NCBI RefSeq assembly: GCF_000242455.2
Contig: NC_019892.1
Span: 558,001-622,000 of the forward strand
Reading direction: 5' to 3'
Source: Singulisphaera acidiphila DSM 18658
Lineage (GTDB): Bacteria; Planctomycetota; Planctomycetia; Isosphaerales; Isosphaeraceae
DNA: 64,000 bases
The notes beneath the pieces are model-generated. The model saw only the letters and a list, made by a program, of their open reading frames with translations. It was not told where the DNA came from and ran no database searches. Within the stretch, counting starts at the first letter, position 1. Every line of letters begins with the position of its first letter. This document shows positions 46,864-55,305 of this stretch, piece after piece. A program made the translations under genes and the position numbers.

Positions 46864-46870
46864 TTTAAGG

Positions 46871-46912
46871 CGAAAAAAAGAAAAAGCCCGGCCCCCCACG
46901 AGGGGACCGGGC
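46871..46912 (-). terminator. strong intrinsic terminator reading on the minus strand, with no recognised gene upstream
   Basis: On the minus strand GCCCGGTCCCC pairs with GGGGGCCGGGC (one A-C mismatch) with a short loop, followed by TTTTTCTTTTTTT. This is one of the clearest terminators in the window. The transcript it ends must come from 46913-47300, where no known gene is seen. The IS701-like element was inserted just beyond it. Confidence 0.75.
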
Positions 46913-47329
46913 ACAGCCAGGGAGAACGACGCTTGCTCGTGATTCGTACTCATGATTCCATGGCCGGCTCTCAAGAGCGAGCCAGGGAGCCGGACGCGTC
47001 TGATCGTCGCGTCACTTGAGTGATTGGTAATAAAGCATCTCGCGTGCCATTCGGCCCTTGCGCCAGCCGGTGACGCGCTGGGATGGCTTAAGGCTTGTGC
47101 TTGCCAGGGGTTGCGCTTGCTCGTTTTTTTGAAGAACGGGTGAGGTGGTTGCGAGGGATCGATGAGTCGTGCCTCCTGATTAGGCGGTCTCCGCCTGAAA
47201 TTGGGCATGACGAGGGGGCGAGAAACCCGAGTCGCTTTTCCTGTCATGACTTCGGTAAGATTCTTGGGTCGAAGTGGAGGAGATTCGAGGACTTTGGTTG
47301 ACGGCGTTGTGGGAAGGGATTGGGCGTCT
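46913..47329. other. spacer possibly holding a small minus-strand transcript
   Basis: No known gene. A minus-strand frame ends ...SQRVTGWRKGRMAREMLYYQ-SLK at 47016 with a basic, protein-like character, and AGGAGG occurs on the minus strand near 47172-47177, but no standard start codon connects them. The sequence could be a small protein gene with an unusual start, a non-coding RNA, or the remains of a gene. Confidence 0.3.
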
Positions 47330-48994
47330 ATGAAGGTCTTTGTGCTGGGGCTGGACGGGGCGACCTGGGATATCCTCGCCCCCTTGGTCAAAAAGGGGGA
47401 GCTGCCCAACCTTCAGCGACTCATGGAGAAAGGGGCGTCGGGGACGCTCGGCTCCGTGTTTCCGCCGCTCAGCCCGGTGGCCTGGACCACGGTGATGACC
47501 GGGAAGAACTCGGGGAAGCATGGAGTCTTCGAGTTCTTGGAGTACGCGCACGACCCGCTCAAGGGGCGGGTCAACTCGTCGCGGGCGATCAAGACCGACC
47601 TGGTCTGGGAGATTGCCGGGCGGCACGGGAAGACGTCGGTGGCTGGCGGGGTGCCGATGAGCTATCCCCACAGGCAGGCCCCTGGGTTCTACCTGGGAGA
47701 CTTCCTCAGCCCGGCCGATGCGCCTGACTTCGCCAGCGATCCGACGATCTTCGCAGAGCTGGAAAAAGAGGTCGGAACGTATCGCCCCTGGGCGTCGACG
47801 GTCCATGACGGCGGGAATGAAGCGGAAGTGCTCAAGGAGCTGACCGCCTTTCTCGATCAGCACTTGAAGGCGGTTCAGTTCCTGATGGGTCGCTGCGAGT
47901 GGGACCTGTTCATGTTCGACTTGATGGCGACCGACCGCATTCAGCATGAGCTCTGGCACGTCTGGGACCAGGCGCATCGGCTTGCAAAAGGGCGGGACTT
48001 CTCGGCCTTGCAGGCGGGGTGCGACGCCTTCTGGAAGAGGCTGGACCAGGGGATCGGCGAGATCGAGCGGAAGCTCCCCGCCGACGCGGCGCTCATCTTG
48101 ATGAGCGACCACGGTTTCGGCGGGATCGAGTGGTACGTCAACTTCAACGTCTGGCTCCTCGAGCGTGGCGATATCGCGCTTCAGGATTCGCTCTATGTGA
48201 AGCAGAAGCACTGGTTCTACAAGCGAGGGGCGACCCCCGAGTGGTTCTACGGCCTGATGGCGAAGTTTGGCCTGGCCGGGCAGCGGGTCAGCCGGTTTCG
48301 GGGGAAGCAGACGGGCCTCCTAGATCGGATGGCGGAGTCGGCCTTTCTGTCGCGAAGGCATATCGACTGGTCGAAGACACGCGCCTACTCGCAGGGGAAC
48401 TTTGGGCAGATCTTCCTCAACCTGAAAGGGAGACAGCCGCAAGGGTGCGTCGACCCCAAGGACGCGCGGGGGCTGCTGGATGAGCTCAAGGCGGCCTTGC
48501 TGACGATCCCCCACCCCGAGACGGGGGAGCCGCTGGTCGACCGGGTCTGCGAGCGCGACGAGCTCTACGAGGGGCCGCACGCGCATCTGGCACCCGACTT
48601 GACGGTGGTCCTCCGCGACTGGCGCTATCGGACGATCGGCTTGCACGACTTCACGACCAACAAGCTGATCGCGCCTGCGTTCGGGCCGACGGGGGACCAT
48701 CGGATGGAAGGGCTGATCGTGGCGTCCGGCCCGCCGTTCCAGGCGGGGGCGACGCCACAGGGGGCGGCCTTGCTCGACATCGCCCCTACGGTTTTGCACC
48801 TGCTCGGGGTGCCGGTGCCCAGCGACATGGACGGCCGGGTCCTGACCGAGATCCTTGCCCCTGCGTTTGCCCCGACTGACGGAGCGACGTCCGGGTCGGC
48901 CGCGACACTCAGCGAGACTCCCGCCCCGGTGGCCTACACTGAGGAAGAGGATGCCGAGATTCAGCAGCGGCTGGCCGATCTCGGTTACCTTTGA
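47330..48994 (+). CDS. alkaline-phosphatase-superfamily protein (type I phosphodiesterase/nucleotide pyrophosphatase-like)
   Basis: 554 residues. It begins MKVFVLGLDGATWDILAPLV (metal-binding D) and has a nucleophile T in PVAWTTVMTGKNSGKHG. Further motifs are FDLMATDRIQHELWH, DAALILMSDHGFGG (D-H metal pair), and GDHRMEGLIVASGP...IAPTVLHLLGVPVPSDMDGRVL. This is the cytoplasmic 'alkaline phosphatase family protein' found widely in bacteria, with phosphodiesterase or phosphotransferase activity likely. The start at 47330 follows GGGAAGGG and matches the family; the longer frame from 47201 is rejected. The gene lies about 310 bp upstream of the RbfA-like gene. Confidence 0.92.
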   Translation: MKVFVLGLDGATWDILAPLVKKGELPNLQRLMEKGASGTLGSVFPPLSPVAWTTVMTGKNSGKHGVFEFLEYAHDPLKGRVNSSRAIKTDLVWEIAGRHGKTSVAGGVPMSYPHRQAPGFYLGDFLSPADAPDFASDPTIFAELEKEVGTYRPWASTVHDGGNEAEVLKELTAFLDQHLKAVQFLMGRCEWDLFMFDLMATDRIQHELWHVWDQAHRLAKGRDFSALQAGCDAFWKRLDQGIGEIERKLPADAALILMSDHGFGGIEWYVNFNVWLLERGDIALQDSLYVKQKHWFYKRGATPEWFYGLMAKFGLAGQRVSRFRGKQTGLLDRMAESAFLSRRHIDWSKTRAYSQGNFGQIFLNLKGRQPQGCVDPKDARGLLDELKAALLTIPHPETGEPLVDRVCERDELYEGPHAHLAPDLTVVLRDWRYRTIGLHDFTTNKLIAPAFGPTGDHRMEGLIVASGPPFQAGATPQGAALLDIAPTVLHLLGVPVPSDMDGRVLTEILAPAFAPTDGATSGSAATLSETPAPVAYTEEEDAEIQQRLADLGYL

Positions 48995-49044
48995 TCAATC
49001 GCCGATCCGGTTGACTTGGGATGGATTCACCTCTACGATTGCCC

Positions 49045-49082
49045 GAGCCTCGAGCCGCTATCTCTACGGCTCGACTTGGCTC
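49045..49082 (+). other. two-tier stem-loop in the leader region of the RbfA-like gene
   Basis: CGAGCCG (49051-49057) pairs with CGGCTCG (49067-49073), and the flanking GAGCC (49045-49049) pairs with GGCTC (49078-49082). It lies 50 bp after the phosphodiesterase gene and 33 bp before the leader peptide. It is either a terminator without a T-tract or the first element of a structured leader. Confidence 0.5.
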
Positions 49083-49114
49083 CAACCCCGCCTTACTCGA
49101 AAAGGAGGCCGACG

Positions 49115-49171
49115 ATGCGCTACCAAGCCCTTCTGATTGTCTCGTCGAGCCTGCGCCCCACGGTCGGGTAA
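49115..49171 (+). CDS. candidate 18-residue leader peptide
   Basis: ATG to TAA encodes MRYQALLIVSSSLRPTVG. The start is preceded by AAGGAGG with a 6-base spacing, the best ribosome-binding site in this region. Downstream are a small hairpin (49193-49209) and a terminator-like hairpin (49250-49286), then the RbfA-like gene. No single amino acid is strongly enriched (three consecutive serines), so amino-acid attenuation is not obvious. Confidence 0.45.
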   Translation: MRYQALLIVSSSLRPTVG

Positions 49172-49249
49172 GTTCTCCCTTTCCTGTCTGTCGGCCCGAC
49201 CTTTGGGCCAGGCTCTCCCACGCAAGATCGTCCCATTCGTTCGATCCTT

Positions 49250-49286
49250 CGGCGCACGGGGTGCGCCGTCGTTTCTCTTTTTTTTT
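49250..49286 (+). terminator. terminator or attenuator just before the RbfA-like gene
   Basis: An 8-bp perfect stem CGGCGCAC / GTGCGCCG with a 3-nt loop is followed by TCGTTTCTC and nine T residues. It ends 17 bases before the start codon at 49304, leaving no room for a promoter between them, so transcription of that gene must read through it. Confidence 0.7.
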
Positions 49287-49303
49287 CTGCGTGAGAGATC
49301 CGG

Positions 49304-49744
49304 ATGACACTCAGGAAGCCTTCACTGAAGCAGTTGCGTTCGCTCTGCGCCCAGCCTCATCCCGACGACGGCGTGGAGCCGCGGGAGTGGCTCAAAGAGG
49401 GACGGTCGGGACGGAAGACGTCCCGGAAGGCCTGGCAGCTCTGCGGTCAGGTGGCCGAGGCGCTCGGCCAGGTCCTGGCGGGCGATTGCGGCGACGACGT
49501 TTTGCGGAACTTGCAGGTCGTGGCGGTCGAGCCGGCGCCCGATGCGTCTCGGCTCTTGGTCACAGTCTGCGTTCAACCCCCCTCGGAGGTCATCTCGCCC
49601 CCCTTGGTCCTGGAACGCCTGGCGCGTGCCTCAGGGCGGTTGCGGTGCGAGGTGGCGGCGGCGATCACGCGAAAGCGGACGCCGACGCTCGGATTCCGCC
49701 TGGCGATCCCCGTCGGAGACCAACCAGGGCGGTCCCGTTTCTGA
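49304..49744 (+). CDS. rbfA: ribosome-binding factor A-like protein
   Basis: 146 residues. Segments RKAWQLCGQVAEALGQVLAG, VLRNLQVVAVEPAPDASRLL and LERLARASGRLRCEVAAAI, then RKRTPTLGFRLAIP, follow the RbfA order (helix, beta-strand pair, helix, final strand with the basic P-x-L-x-F motif). RbfA is a KH-fold factor for 30S maturation and cold adaptation. N-terminal LKQLRSLCAQPHPDDGVEPREW is an extension relative to the usual start and is common in the planctomycete version. It is not next to infB. A leader peptide and a terminator-like hairpin lie directly upstream. An alternative longer frame (49021-49752) in another frame is a shadow. Confidence 0.65.
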   Translation: MTLRKPSLKQLRSLCAQPHPDDGVEPREWLKEGRSGRKTSRKAWQLCGQVAEALGQVLAGDCGDDVLRNLQVVAVEPAPDASRLLVTVCVQPPSEVISPPLVLERLARASGRLRCEVAAAITRKRTPTLGFRLAIPVGDQPGRSRF

Positions 49745-49784
49745 TGCTTTGATCGGTTCGAGGTGACCGAGTCCCGGCCGTTGG

Positions 49785-50990
49785 TCAGGCGATGATGACC
49801 CGGCCGGGAGCCTCTCCCACTGCCCCTTCGATTTCGACTTTGATCTCGCGATCGAGGAAGGCGCGGATGGTCGCGACGTTGGTCAGCAAGTGCTCGGTGA
49901 CGGTCGCGACGGTGTACTCGCTTCGGCCCGGAGCGAGGGCCAACGGGACGAGGATCTGGTCGGCGGAGTGAGGGTCGACGGCCCCTTCCTCGGCGTCGTG
50001 GAACGCGAGCAACTCGGCGACGGCCTCGTCAGCGACGACTTCCGCGGGCTTGCCGCGCTCGCCCAGGCCGACGAACGTGGCGGGGATCCCGTCCTGGCCG
50101 TAAGTGGCCGACAGGCTGATCGCGGCCCCCTGCCCCAGGCTCGGCCAGTCGACCAGTTCGATCTCGGCCGACAGCCCGCGCTCGGCGAGTCGGGCCTCGG
50201 CCTGGTCGCGCATCCGCCTTGCAATCTCCGGCCGAAGGTTCGCCACCCCGGCGATCCCTTGGATCCGGGTCAGTTGACCACGCTCGGTCAGGGTCAGTGG
50301 CCGGAGAGTCGCGGGCTCGATCCAGGCGTCGAGCTGGCCGCCCCCCCGGGGATAGAAGCCCCCTGAGGGCATCGCCAGCGCCATCGGCGAGCCGAGGCGG
50401 GCCAGGTGCGCCCGCCAGGTCGTCTCGAGGAATGGGAACGAGGGGGCGGCCGTGTTGAACGTCCCCCCCGTGAGGGTCACTCGGATCGGCTGCTCGGCGC
50501 GGAGGGCCAGCGGCAGGTGCAGGGTCTGCAACACCAGTGCGGTCGACCCCGCAGTGCCGATGTCGATTTGCAGGTCGCGCGGAGTGTACGGGGCGGGGCG
50601 GAACGTCAGATCGCGCGAGCCGATGGAGGCGCCGACGACCTCGGCCCCTGCCAGGAGCGCGGCGGACTCGACGGCTTTCAAGTGCTGGGGACGAAGCCCG
50701 GGCTTGTCGCGGTTGGCCCGGATCTTGACGATCCGGAACGAGCGACCGGTCAGGATCGAGAGCGTCAGGGCGGTCCGGAGGATCTGCCCTCCCCCCTCGC
50801 CTTGCGAGCCATCCAAGGTTATCAACCGTGACGAGATCACCCGCGGCTCCTCGGTTCGAAACTGGGTTTCTTCGTCGGGCAATCGGTGCGGAGCCGCCAC
50901 GCGTTCGTGCCCGCCATGCATGACCCAGCGCCTGCGCGACTCGGCCGGTCCCTTCTTGCCCCATACCGTCTTCAACGCTTGCCAATCCAT
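49785..50990 (-). CDS. rtcA: RNA 3'-terminal phosphate cyclase
   Basis: 401 residues from the ATG at 50990, which has AAGGAG 8 bases upstream; the frame opens at 51047. The family core starts about residue 37 (ITLDGSQGEGGGQILRTALTLSILTG) and includes RANRDKPGLRPQHLKAVE, TAGSTALVLQTLHLPL, FYPRGGGQLDAWIEP and the C-terminal ADQILVPLALA-GRSEYTVATVTEHLLTN. RtcA makes 2',3'-cyclic phosphate ends on RNA using ATP through a covalent AMP on a histidine (H in TVTEHLLTN). The 36-residue N-terminal extension is unusual for the family. No rtcB or rtcR is adjacent. Confidence 0.93.
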   Translation of the reverse strand: MDWQALKTVWGKKGPAESRRRWVMHGGHERVAAPHRLPDEETQFRTEEPRVISSRLITLDGSQGEGGGQILRTALTLSILTGRSFRIVKIRANRDKPGLRPQHLKAVESAALLAGAEVVGASIGSRDLTFRPAPYTPRDLQIDIGTAGSTALVLQTLHLPLALRAEQPIRVTLTGGTFNTAAPSFPFLETTWRAHLARLGSPMALAMPSGGFYPRGGGQLDAWIEPATLRPLTLTERGQLTRIQGIAGVANLRPEIARRMRDQAEARLAERGLSAEIELVDWPSLGQGAAISLSATYGQDGIPATFVGLGERGKPAEVVADEAVAELLAFHDAEEGAVDPHSADQILVPLALAPGRSEYTVATVTEHLLTNVATIRAFLDREIKVEIEGAVGEAPGRVIIA

Positions 50991-51130
50991 GGCGGAGACT
51001 CCTTCCCAGGAATACCGAAGGCGGGCGGTATTCCGGCACTCAGACAATCAAGATGAAGACACGGTTCACTGAGATCAGAGACCATCGATCGAACAAGCAA
51101 GCGGCAAGCCCTGGCTGGTTTCGTTGGGCT

Positions 51131-51997
51131 CTACGACTTGGGCGGATCCACCGGCATGAGACTGGGAGGAGTGCTCGTTGCGGGCGGGTTAGTCCCTTCC
51201 CGAGACGCCCAGATGAGGAGGACTTGCTGGAGCAGGCGGTCGCTGTTGGCCTCGGGATGGGTAAACAAGAACGAGCCGAGGCTCCGGCTGGCTTCGGGAA
51301 GGCAGCCGACCACGGCGACCTGGCCCGGTTGCAGAGTCAGCGTGGTCGCCAACTCGCGGAGGCTCTCCTCTTGCTGGCCATCCTTTTGCATGAATTGTTG
51401 CGGCGAATAGTTGGTGGCGTTGGGCAAGGCGGTGAACGCACGCTGAATCGGGCCGTGATGGATCTCAGGGACAAACCGTAACGCGACTCCGGTCGACCCT
51501 TCGTGGTTGGCCGTGACCCGGAACCAGCCGCTGGCGTCCTTGTACGGTTTGCCGAACGCACGCCCCTCGCGGTTCAAGAGGAGGCTGACCTCGGGGGTGG
51601 TGTCGACCATGTCGATCATCGCATGGTCGCCGTCGGGGAACTCGAACCGCGACGGCTCCACCTTGTGTTGCCCTTTGGCGTTGAGGATCGAGTCGACCTC
51701 GTGCGGCAATTCCCCGGTAATCAGGCCCATTCGAAGCCCGTTGACCTCGAGGTCGCGGCGAAGGTCGGGCGCAATCGACTGCTCGTCAACTACGCTCCAG
51801 AGGGCGCCGTTGATCGCCTCATCACGGAGCGGCCGTGAGAGGATCGCCACGCGCAGATTACATCGCTTGGGTTCGATGATCTGGCCGCTCCCCCCGATCC
51901 GTGCGAGAAACGTGTCCCGACCGAGGTCCGAGCGATTGAATGAGCAGCCCGCGACGGCCATCATAGCCACCACAAGGGCCGGGGCTTTCCAATTCAT
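51131..51997 (-). CDS. lipoprotein of unknown function
   Basis: 288 residues. A lipobox is present at MNWKAPALVVAMMAVAGCSF. The body contains mixed alpha/beta segments (RCNLRVAILSRPL, DLEVNGLRMGLITGELP, GWFRVTANHEGSTGVALRFVPEIHHG, LTLQPGQVAVVGCLPEASRSLGSFLF) and a Pro-rich tail. It resembles planctomycete hypothetical lipoproteins with secretin-like strands, but no family is claimed. It is encoded upstream of rtcA on the same strand, 140 bp away. Confidence 0.75.
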   Translation of the reverse strand: MNWKAPALVVAMMAVAGCSFNRSDLGRDTFLARIGGSGQIIEPKRCNLRVAILSRPLRDEAINGALWSVVDEQSIAPDLRRDLEVNGLRMGLITGELPHEVDSILNAKGQHKVEPSRFEFPDGDHAMIDMVDTTPEVSLLLNREGRAFGKPYKDASGWFRVTANHEGSTGVALRFVPEIHHGPIQRAFTALPNATNYSPQQFMQKDGQQEESLRELATTLTLQPGQVAVVGCLPEASRSLGSFLFTHPEANSDRLLQQVLLIWASREGTNPPATSTPPSLMPVDPPKS

Positions 51998-52188
51998 TGG
52001 AGCGGAATCCTTTCCGCGTCACTGAGAAAAAAAGTGAAGAGATGACCCACGCTGAGGGTGGATCTTGGCCGGAAGTCTATGGCGGCAAGCTCTCTCCGTC
52101 AATGCCAACCCGACCGCTTGGTCGTGACCAGCGGTCTTCACCCTCGAAGAAATCGCCAGATGAGGCGGGCGGGTAACCGATCGGACGG

Positions 52189-52638
52189 TCAGTTAGCGGC
52201 GTTGGGCGAATTCAGCGCTCGTTCGATACGGTGCCGGATCTGGCTGAGTTCCTCACCGGCGTACTGGGTGTGGGGCCAGGGCCAGTGGACCGAATCGTTC
52301 TGGAATCGAGGGATGATGTGCCAGTGGCCGTGATCGACGGTCTGCCCGGCGGCTCGGCCGTTGTTCACGATCAGATGGAACCCATCGGCTCCTGAAGCCG
52401 CCTGCACGGCGCGACAGAGTCGAGGAACGAGCGAACCGAGATGCGCGGCGATTGCTTCCGGCAGTTCGGTGAGATTGAGGTGGTGAGTTTTGGGGACGAG
52501 CAAGACGTGCCCGGGATTGACCGGGTTGATGTCGAGGAAGGCGACGGCATCGTCGGTCTCGAGGACCTTCGACGAGGGGATCTCACCGCGAACGATCCGG
52601 CAGAAAGGGCAGTGAGGGTCGTAAGCGTGACCGGACAT
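52189..52638 (-). CDS. HIT-family nucleotide hydrolase
   Basis: 149 residues. The zinc-binding-like CPFCRI lies at the N-terminus, followed by AFLDINPVNPGHVLLVPKTHHLNLTEL and FHLIVNNGRAAGQTVDHGHWHIIPR, the last containing the histidine triad HGHWHII. The product is a HinT-like or Ap4A-hydrolase-like enzyme acting on nucleotide phosphoramidates. The start at 52638 is the family start; the longer frame crosses the rplQ terminator. It follows the ribosomal operon on the same strand. Confidence 0.93.
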   Translation of the reverse strand: MSGHAYDPHCPFCRIVRGEIPSSKVLETDDAVAFLDINPVNPGHVLLVPKTHHLNLTELPEAIAAHLGSLVPRLCRAVQAASGADGFHLIVNNGRAAGQTVDHGHWHIIPRFQNDSVHWPWPHTQYAGEELSQIRHRIERALNSPNAAN

Positions 52639-52677
52639 GGTGGGGGCTTCTTCTTTGTGTTCCTGAGAAGCAAGCGA

Positions 52678-52711
52678 CCCCGCGAAGACCGATCGATCGG
52701 ACTTCGCGGGG
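52678..52711 (-). terminator. large hairpin after rplQ
   Basis: A 34-base palindrome: outer 10-bp stem CCCCGCGAAG / CTTCGCGGGG, an A-A mismatch, and an inner 6-bp stem CCGATC/GATCGG. It lies 14 bases after the rplQ stop on the minus strand. The T-tract is weak, but it very probably marks the end of the alpha operon. Confidence 0.7.
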
Positions 52712-52724
52712 CTGCCTTTGAAAA

Positions 52725-53144
52725 TCAGGAGCCGGCGGACGTGGTGACGACGGTCGGCTTGGTCGGAGCCTTGATCTGCTCGTTCTCGCCCAGCAGGGTG
52801 ATGACGGCCATCGGGGCGGCGTCTCCCTGGCGGACTTTGGCGAGCTTGAAGATCCGGGTGTATCCACCCGAACGATCCTTGAATCGCGGGCCGACCTCTT
52901 TGAAGAGCGAGAAGGCCACGTCCTTCTTGGTCACGACGGCCAGAACGCGACGGAAGTCGTTCAGGTTCCACCCGTCCTTGGCCAGGGTGATGAGCTTCTC
53001 GGCGTACGGCTGGAGTTCCTTGGCCTTGGCCAGGGTCGTCTCGATCCGACCGTGCTCGAGGAGAGCGGTGGCCAGGTTACGCAGAAGCATTCGCCGGTGC
53101 GACGGCGACCGCTTGAATTTCCGACCGGCTTTACGGTGTCGCAT
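52725..53144 (-). CDS. rplQ: 50S ribosomal protein bL17
   Basis: 139 residues beginning [20 protein letters not shown], then [36 protein letters not shown] and a [10 protein letters not shown] motif, as in bL17. The last 15 residues form a short Thr/Ala-rich tail. It is the last gene of the ribosomal operon, as usual after rpoA, here with a 149-bp spacer holding two palindromes. Confidence 0.97.
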   Translation of the reverse strand: MRHRKAGRKFKRSPSHRRMLLRNLATALLEHGRIETTLAKAKELQPYAEKLITLAKDGWNLNDFRRVLAVVTKKDVAFSLFKEVGPRFKDRSGGYTRIFKLAKVRQGDAAPMAVITLLGENEQIKAPTKPTVVTTSAGS

Positions 53145-53183
53145 GGTCTCTCAGGCTCGCAGCTAAGTTTGGTTCGTTGTAGG

Positions 53184-53236
53184 GGGTGGGCGTTGCCCAC
53201 CCGTCTCGCGGCCTCCGATGGTGGGCATTGCCCACC
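53184..53236. repeat. two GGTGGGC-type palindromes between rpoA and rplQ
   Basis: GGGTGGGC-GTT-GCCCACCC (53184-53202) and GGTGGGC-ATT-GCCCACC (53220-53236) are perfect short hairpins of the same design, 17 bp apart. A related copy lies near 63612 in the same operon. Confidence 0.85.
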
Positions 53237-53293
53237 CGCCTCGAAGACCTTCGCCACGCCAGCGAAAACGGCTCTACAGGATTGGCAAGAGTC

Positions 53294-54295
53294 TCAGACC
53301 CCTTGTCGCATGGGGATATCCATGCCCAGGTCGAGGCCGATCTCGTGAAGCTTGGCGCGGACTTCCTTAAGGGTGGTCTCGCCGAAGTTACGGACCGTCA
53401 AGAGCTGGTCTTCCGAGCGGCTGACCAGATGGCGGACGGTCGTGATCCCTTCGCTTTCCAGGCAGTTGGTCGCCCGGACCGAGAGTTCGAGTTCGGCCAG
53501 GCTCATGTCGAGCTTGCGCTCGAGTTCGGCATCGACCGGTTCGGACCGGGAACCGTCCTGGCCACTGGCGTCGGACGGCAAGCCAGGGCCCGGCTCGTAA
53601 TACTGGACGAACGGGTTCAAGTGCTTACGAAGGATCTTGGCGGCCTCGACCAGCGACATCTCGGGGCCGAGCGTGCCGGTGGTCCAGATCCGGAGGACGA
53701 GCTTGTCGTAGTTGGTCCGCTGACCGACGCGGGTGTTCTCCACGCGATACTCAACCCGGATCACCGGGCTGTAAATCGCGTCGATCGGGATCGCGCCGAC
53801 TTCAAGGTCGTCGGTGTGCCCTTCCGCGGCCGGACGGTAACCACGACCGTTCTCGACAGTCATCTCAAGGGCGAACGGGACGTCGTCCGTGAGGGTGCAG
53901 AGAATGTGGTCGGGGTTGATGATCTCGATCGACTCATCGTGGAGGATGTCGGCTGCCGTGACGACACCGCGACGGTCGCGTTCGATCCGGATCGTCCGGT
54001 TCTGCTCAGAGTGGTTCTTGACGACCAGGCCCTTGATATTCAGGACCAGGTCGGTGATATCCTCGACCATGCCCGGGATCGAGGAGAATTCGTGCTGAAC
54101 CCCTTGAATCTTGATCTTGGTGACAGCGCTCCCCTCCAGGCTGGAAAGGAGGATGCGGCGCAGGCTGTTGCCGACCGTGTGACCGAATCCGCGTTCGAAC
54201 GGCTCAATGTGGAATTCGCCGTACGTATCGGTCAGTTTTTCACGATTGCAGACGACCCGGCTGGGAAGTTCGAGGCCACGCCAACGGATGCGCAT
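53294..54295 (-). CDS. rpoA: RNA polymerase alpha subunit
   Basis: 333 residues. The N-terminal dimerisation domain (about 1-230) has [27 protein letters not shown] and [20 protein letters not shown], with [15 protein letters not shown]. The C-terminal helix-hairpin-helix domain is about 265-330 ([48 protein letters not shown]). The ATG at 54295 has GGAGAG 4-6 bases upstream; the frame's TTG at 54307 overlaps that site and is rejected. Confidence 0.97.
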   Translation of the reverse strand: MRIRWRGLELPSRVVCNREKLTDTYGEFHIEPFERGFGHTVGNSLRRILLSSLEGSAVTKIKIQGVQHEFSSIPGMVEDITDLVLNIKGLVVKNHSEQNRTIRIERDRRGVVTAADILHDESIEIINPDHILCTLTDDVPFALEMTVENGRGYRPAAEGHTDDLEVGAIPIDAIYSPVIRVEYRVENTRVGQRTNYDKLVLRIWTTGTLGPEMSLVEAAKILRKHLNPFVQYYEPGPGLPSDASGQDGSRSEPVDAELERKLDMSLAELELSVRATNCLESEGITTVRHLVSRSEDQLLTVRNFGETTLKEVRAKLHEIGLDLGMDIPMRQGV

Positions 54296-54416
54296 CGCTC
54301 TCTCCAAAAACGCGACCAGCCTTCAGCGATCGGACCAAGGCCGAGAGGCCTCGTGACCATCATCATCCCTGGCGGATGCCTGAAAGTAGACTGCTGATCG
54401 CGACAAATTGCTTGGC

Positions 54417-55046
54417 TCAGCGGCTCAACAACTCAACGATCAACTGCGGGGTGACCGGCAGCGAGATATCCTGGGTCCCAGGCAAGCGGGAGACGCGCCC
54501 TTCGGGCGGTTCGGTACCGGAGCGATCGAGCCACTCGGGCACAGGGGGCATCCCCTCGGCCGACAGGTTCGAGGCGGCCAGCTTGCGAGAATGCTCGCGG
54601 TCCTTGACCTGAATCTGATCGCCGGGGCGAACCAGGTAGCTGGGGATGTCAAGTTTGCGGCCGTTGATCGTGATGTGGCCGTGCGTGATCATCTGCCGAG
54701 CCTGCGGTCGGCTGGTCGCGAACCCGAGTCGGGTGACGACATTGTCCAGCCGGCGCTCAAGCAGCGCCATCAACGCATCGCCCGTGTTGCCGGGGCGGCG
54801 GCTGGCGAGGTCGAAGTACTTGCGGAACTGGCGCTCGAAGACGCCGTAGTACCGCTTGACCTTCTGCTTCTCACGGAGCCGGATGGAGTATTCGCTGGCC
54901 TTTCCGCGGCGGAACTGGTGCATACCCGGCACGCCTTCACGGCGTTCGACGGCGCACTTCGGGGTGTCGCAACGCGTCCCCTTCAAGAACAATTTCAAAC
55001 CTTCGCGGCGGCAGAGCCGGCAGACCGGCCCGATATGGCGTCCCAT
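54417..55046 (-). CDS. rpsD: 30S ribosomal protein uS4, zinc-finger form
   Basis: 209 residues starting MGRHIGPVCRLCRREGLKLF. Cysteines 9, 12, 26 and 31 give the zinc-binding (C+) version of the N-terminal arm. KQKVKRYYGVFERQFRKYFDLA and the S4 RNA-binding motif LLERRLDNVVTRLGFATSRPQARQMITHGHITINGRKLDIPSY follow. uS4 is a primary 16S rRNA binder and, in many bacteria, the repressor of the alpha operon. It is flanked by a 259-bp spacer on its upstream side that contains an 8-bp hairpin (AAGGCCCG, 55095-55113). Confidence 0.97.
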   Translation of the reverse strand: MGRHIGPVCRLCRREGLKLFLKGTRCDTPKCAVERREGVPGMHQFRRGKASEYSIRLREKQKVKRYYGVFERQFRKYFDLASRRPGNTGDALMALLERRLDNVVTRLGFATSRPQARQMITHGHITINGRKLDIPSYLVRPGDQIQVKDREHSRKLAASNLSAEGMPPVPEWLDRSGTEPPEGRVSRLPGTQDISLPVTPQLIVELLSR

Positions 55047-55305
55047 GGTGGTTCGGCATTCCTCAACGTCGGGTTGCATTCGGCCGAGTTTTCCAAGGCC
55101 CGCATCGGGCCTTCGGGTTCCTCGGTAATTCAAAGACGAGCAAGCGATCCGTCCGGGGCTGACCGCGGGTTTCGGCAACCCGGATCACGACAGACCCGCG
55201 GGCCGGTCGGATCAGAACAAGGCATTCTCATCAAATCGTTGCGATCAGGTGAGCATGACCAGGAATAGATCTCTTCGCAAGGCTTGGCCTGAGGCTCGAT
55301 GAGCC

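Noticed and set aside
46861..47409. Minus-strand frame of 182 codons
   Set aside because: It runs through the terminator hairpin and the start of the phosphodiesterase gene, and is low in protein-like features.
49045..49082. Possible tRNA-like fold after the phosphodiesterase gene
   Set aside because: Only one two-tier stem is present; there is no T-loop motif, acceptor stem or anticodon arm. No tRNA or rRNA gene was recognised in the window.
49021..49752. Plus-strand frame of 243 codons overlapping the RbfA-like gene
   Set aside because: The overlapping frame with RbfA-like order is better supported; this frame is Arg/Gly-rich with no homology.
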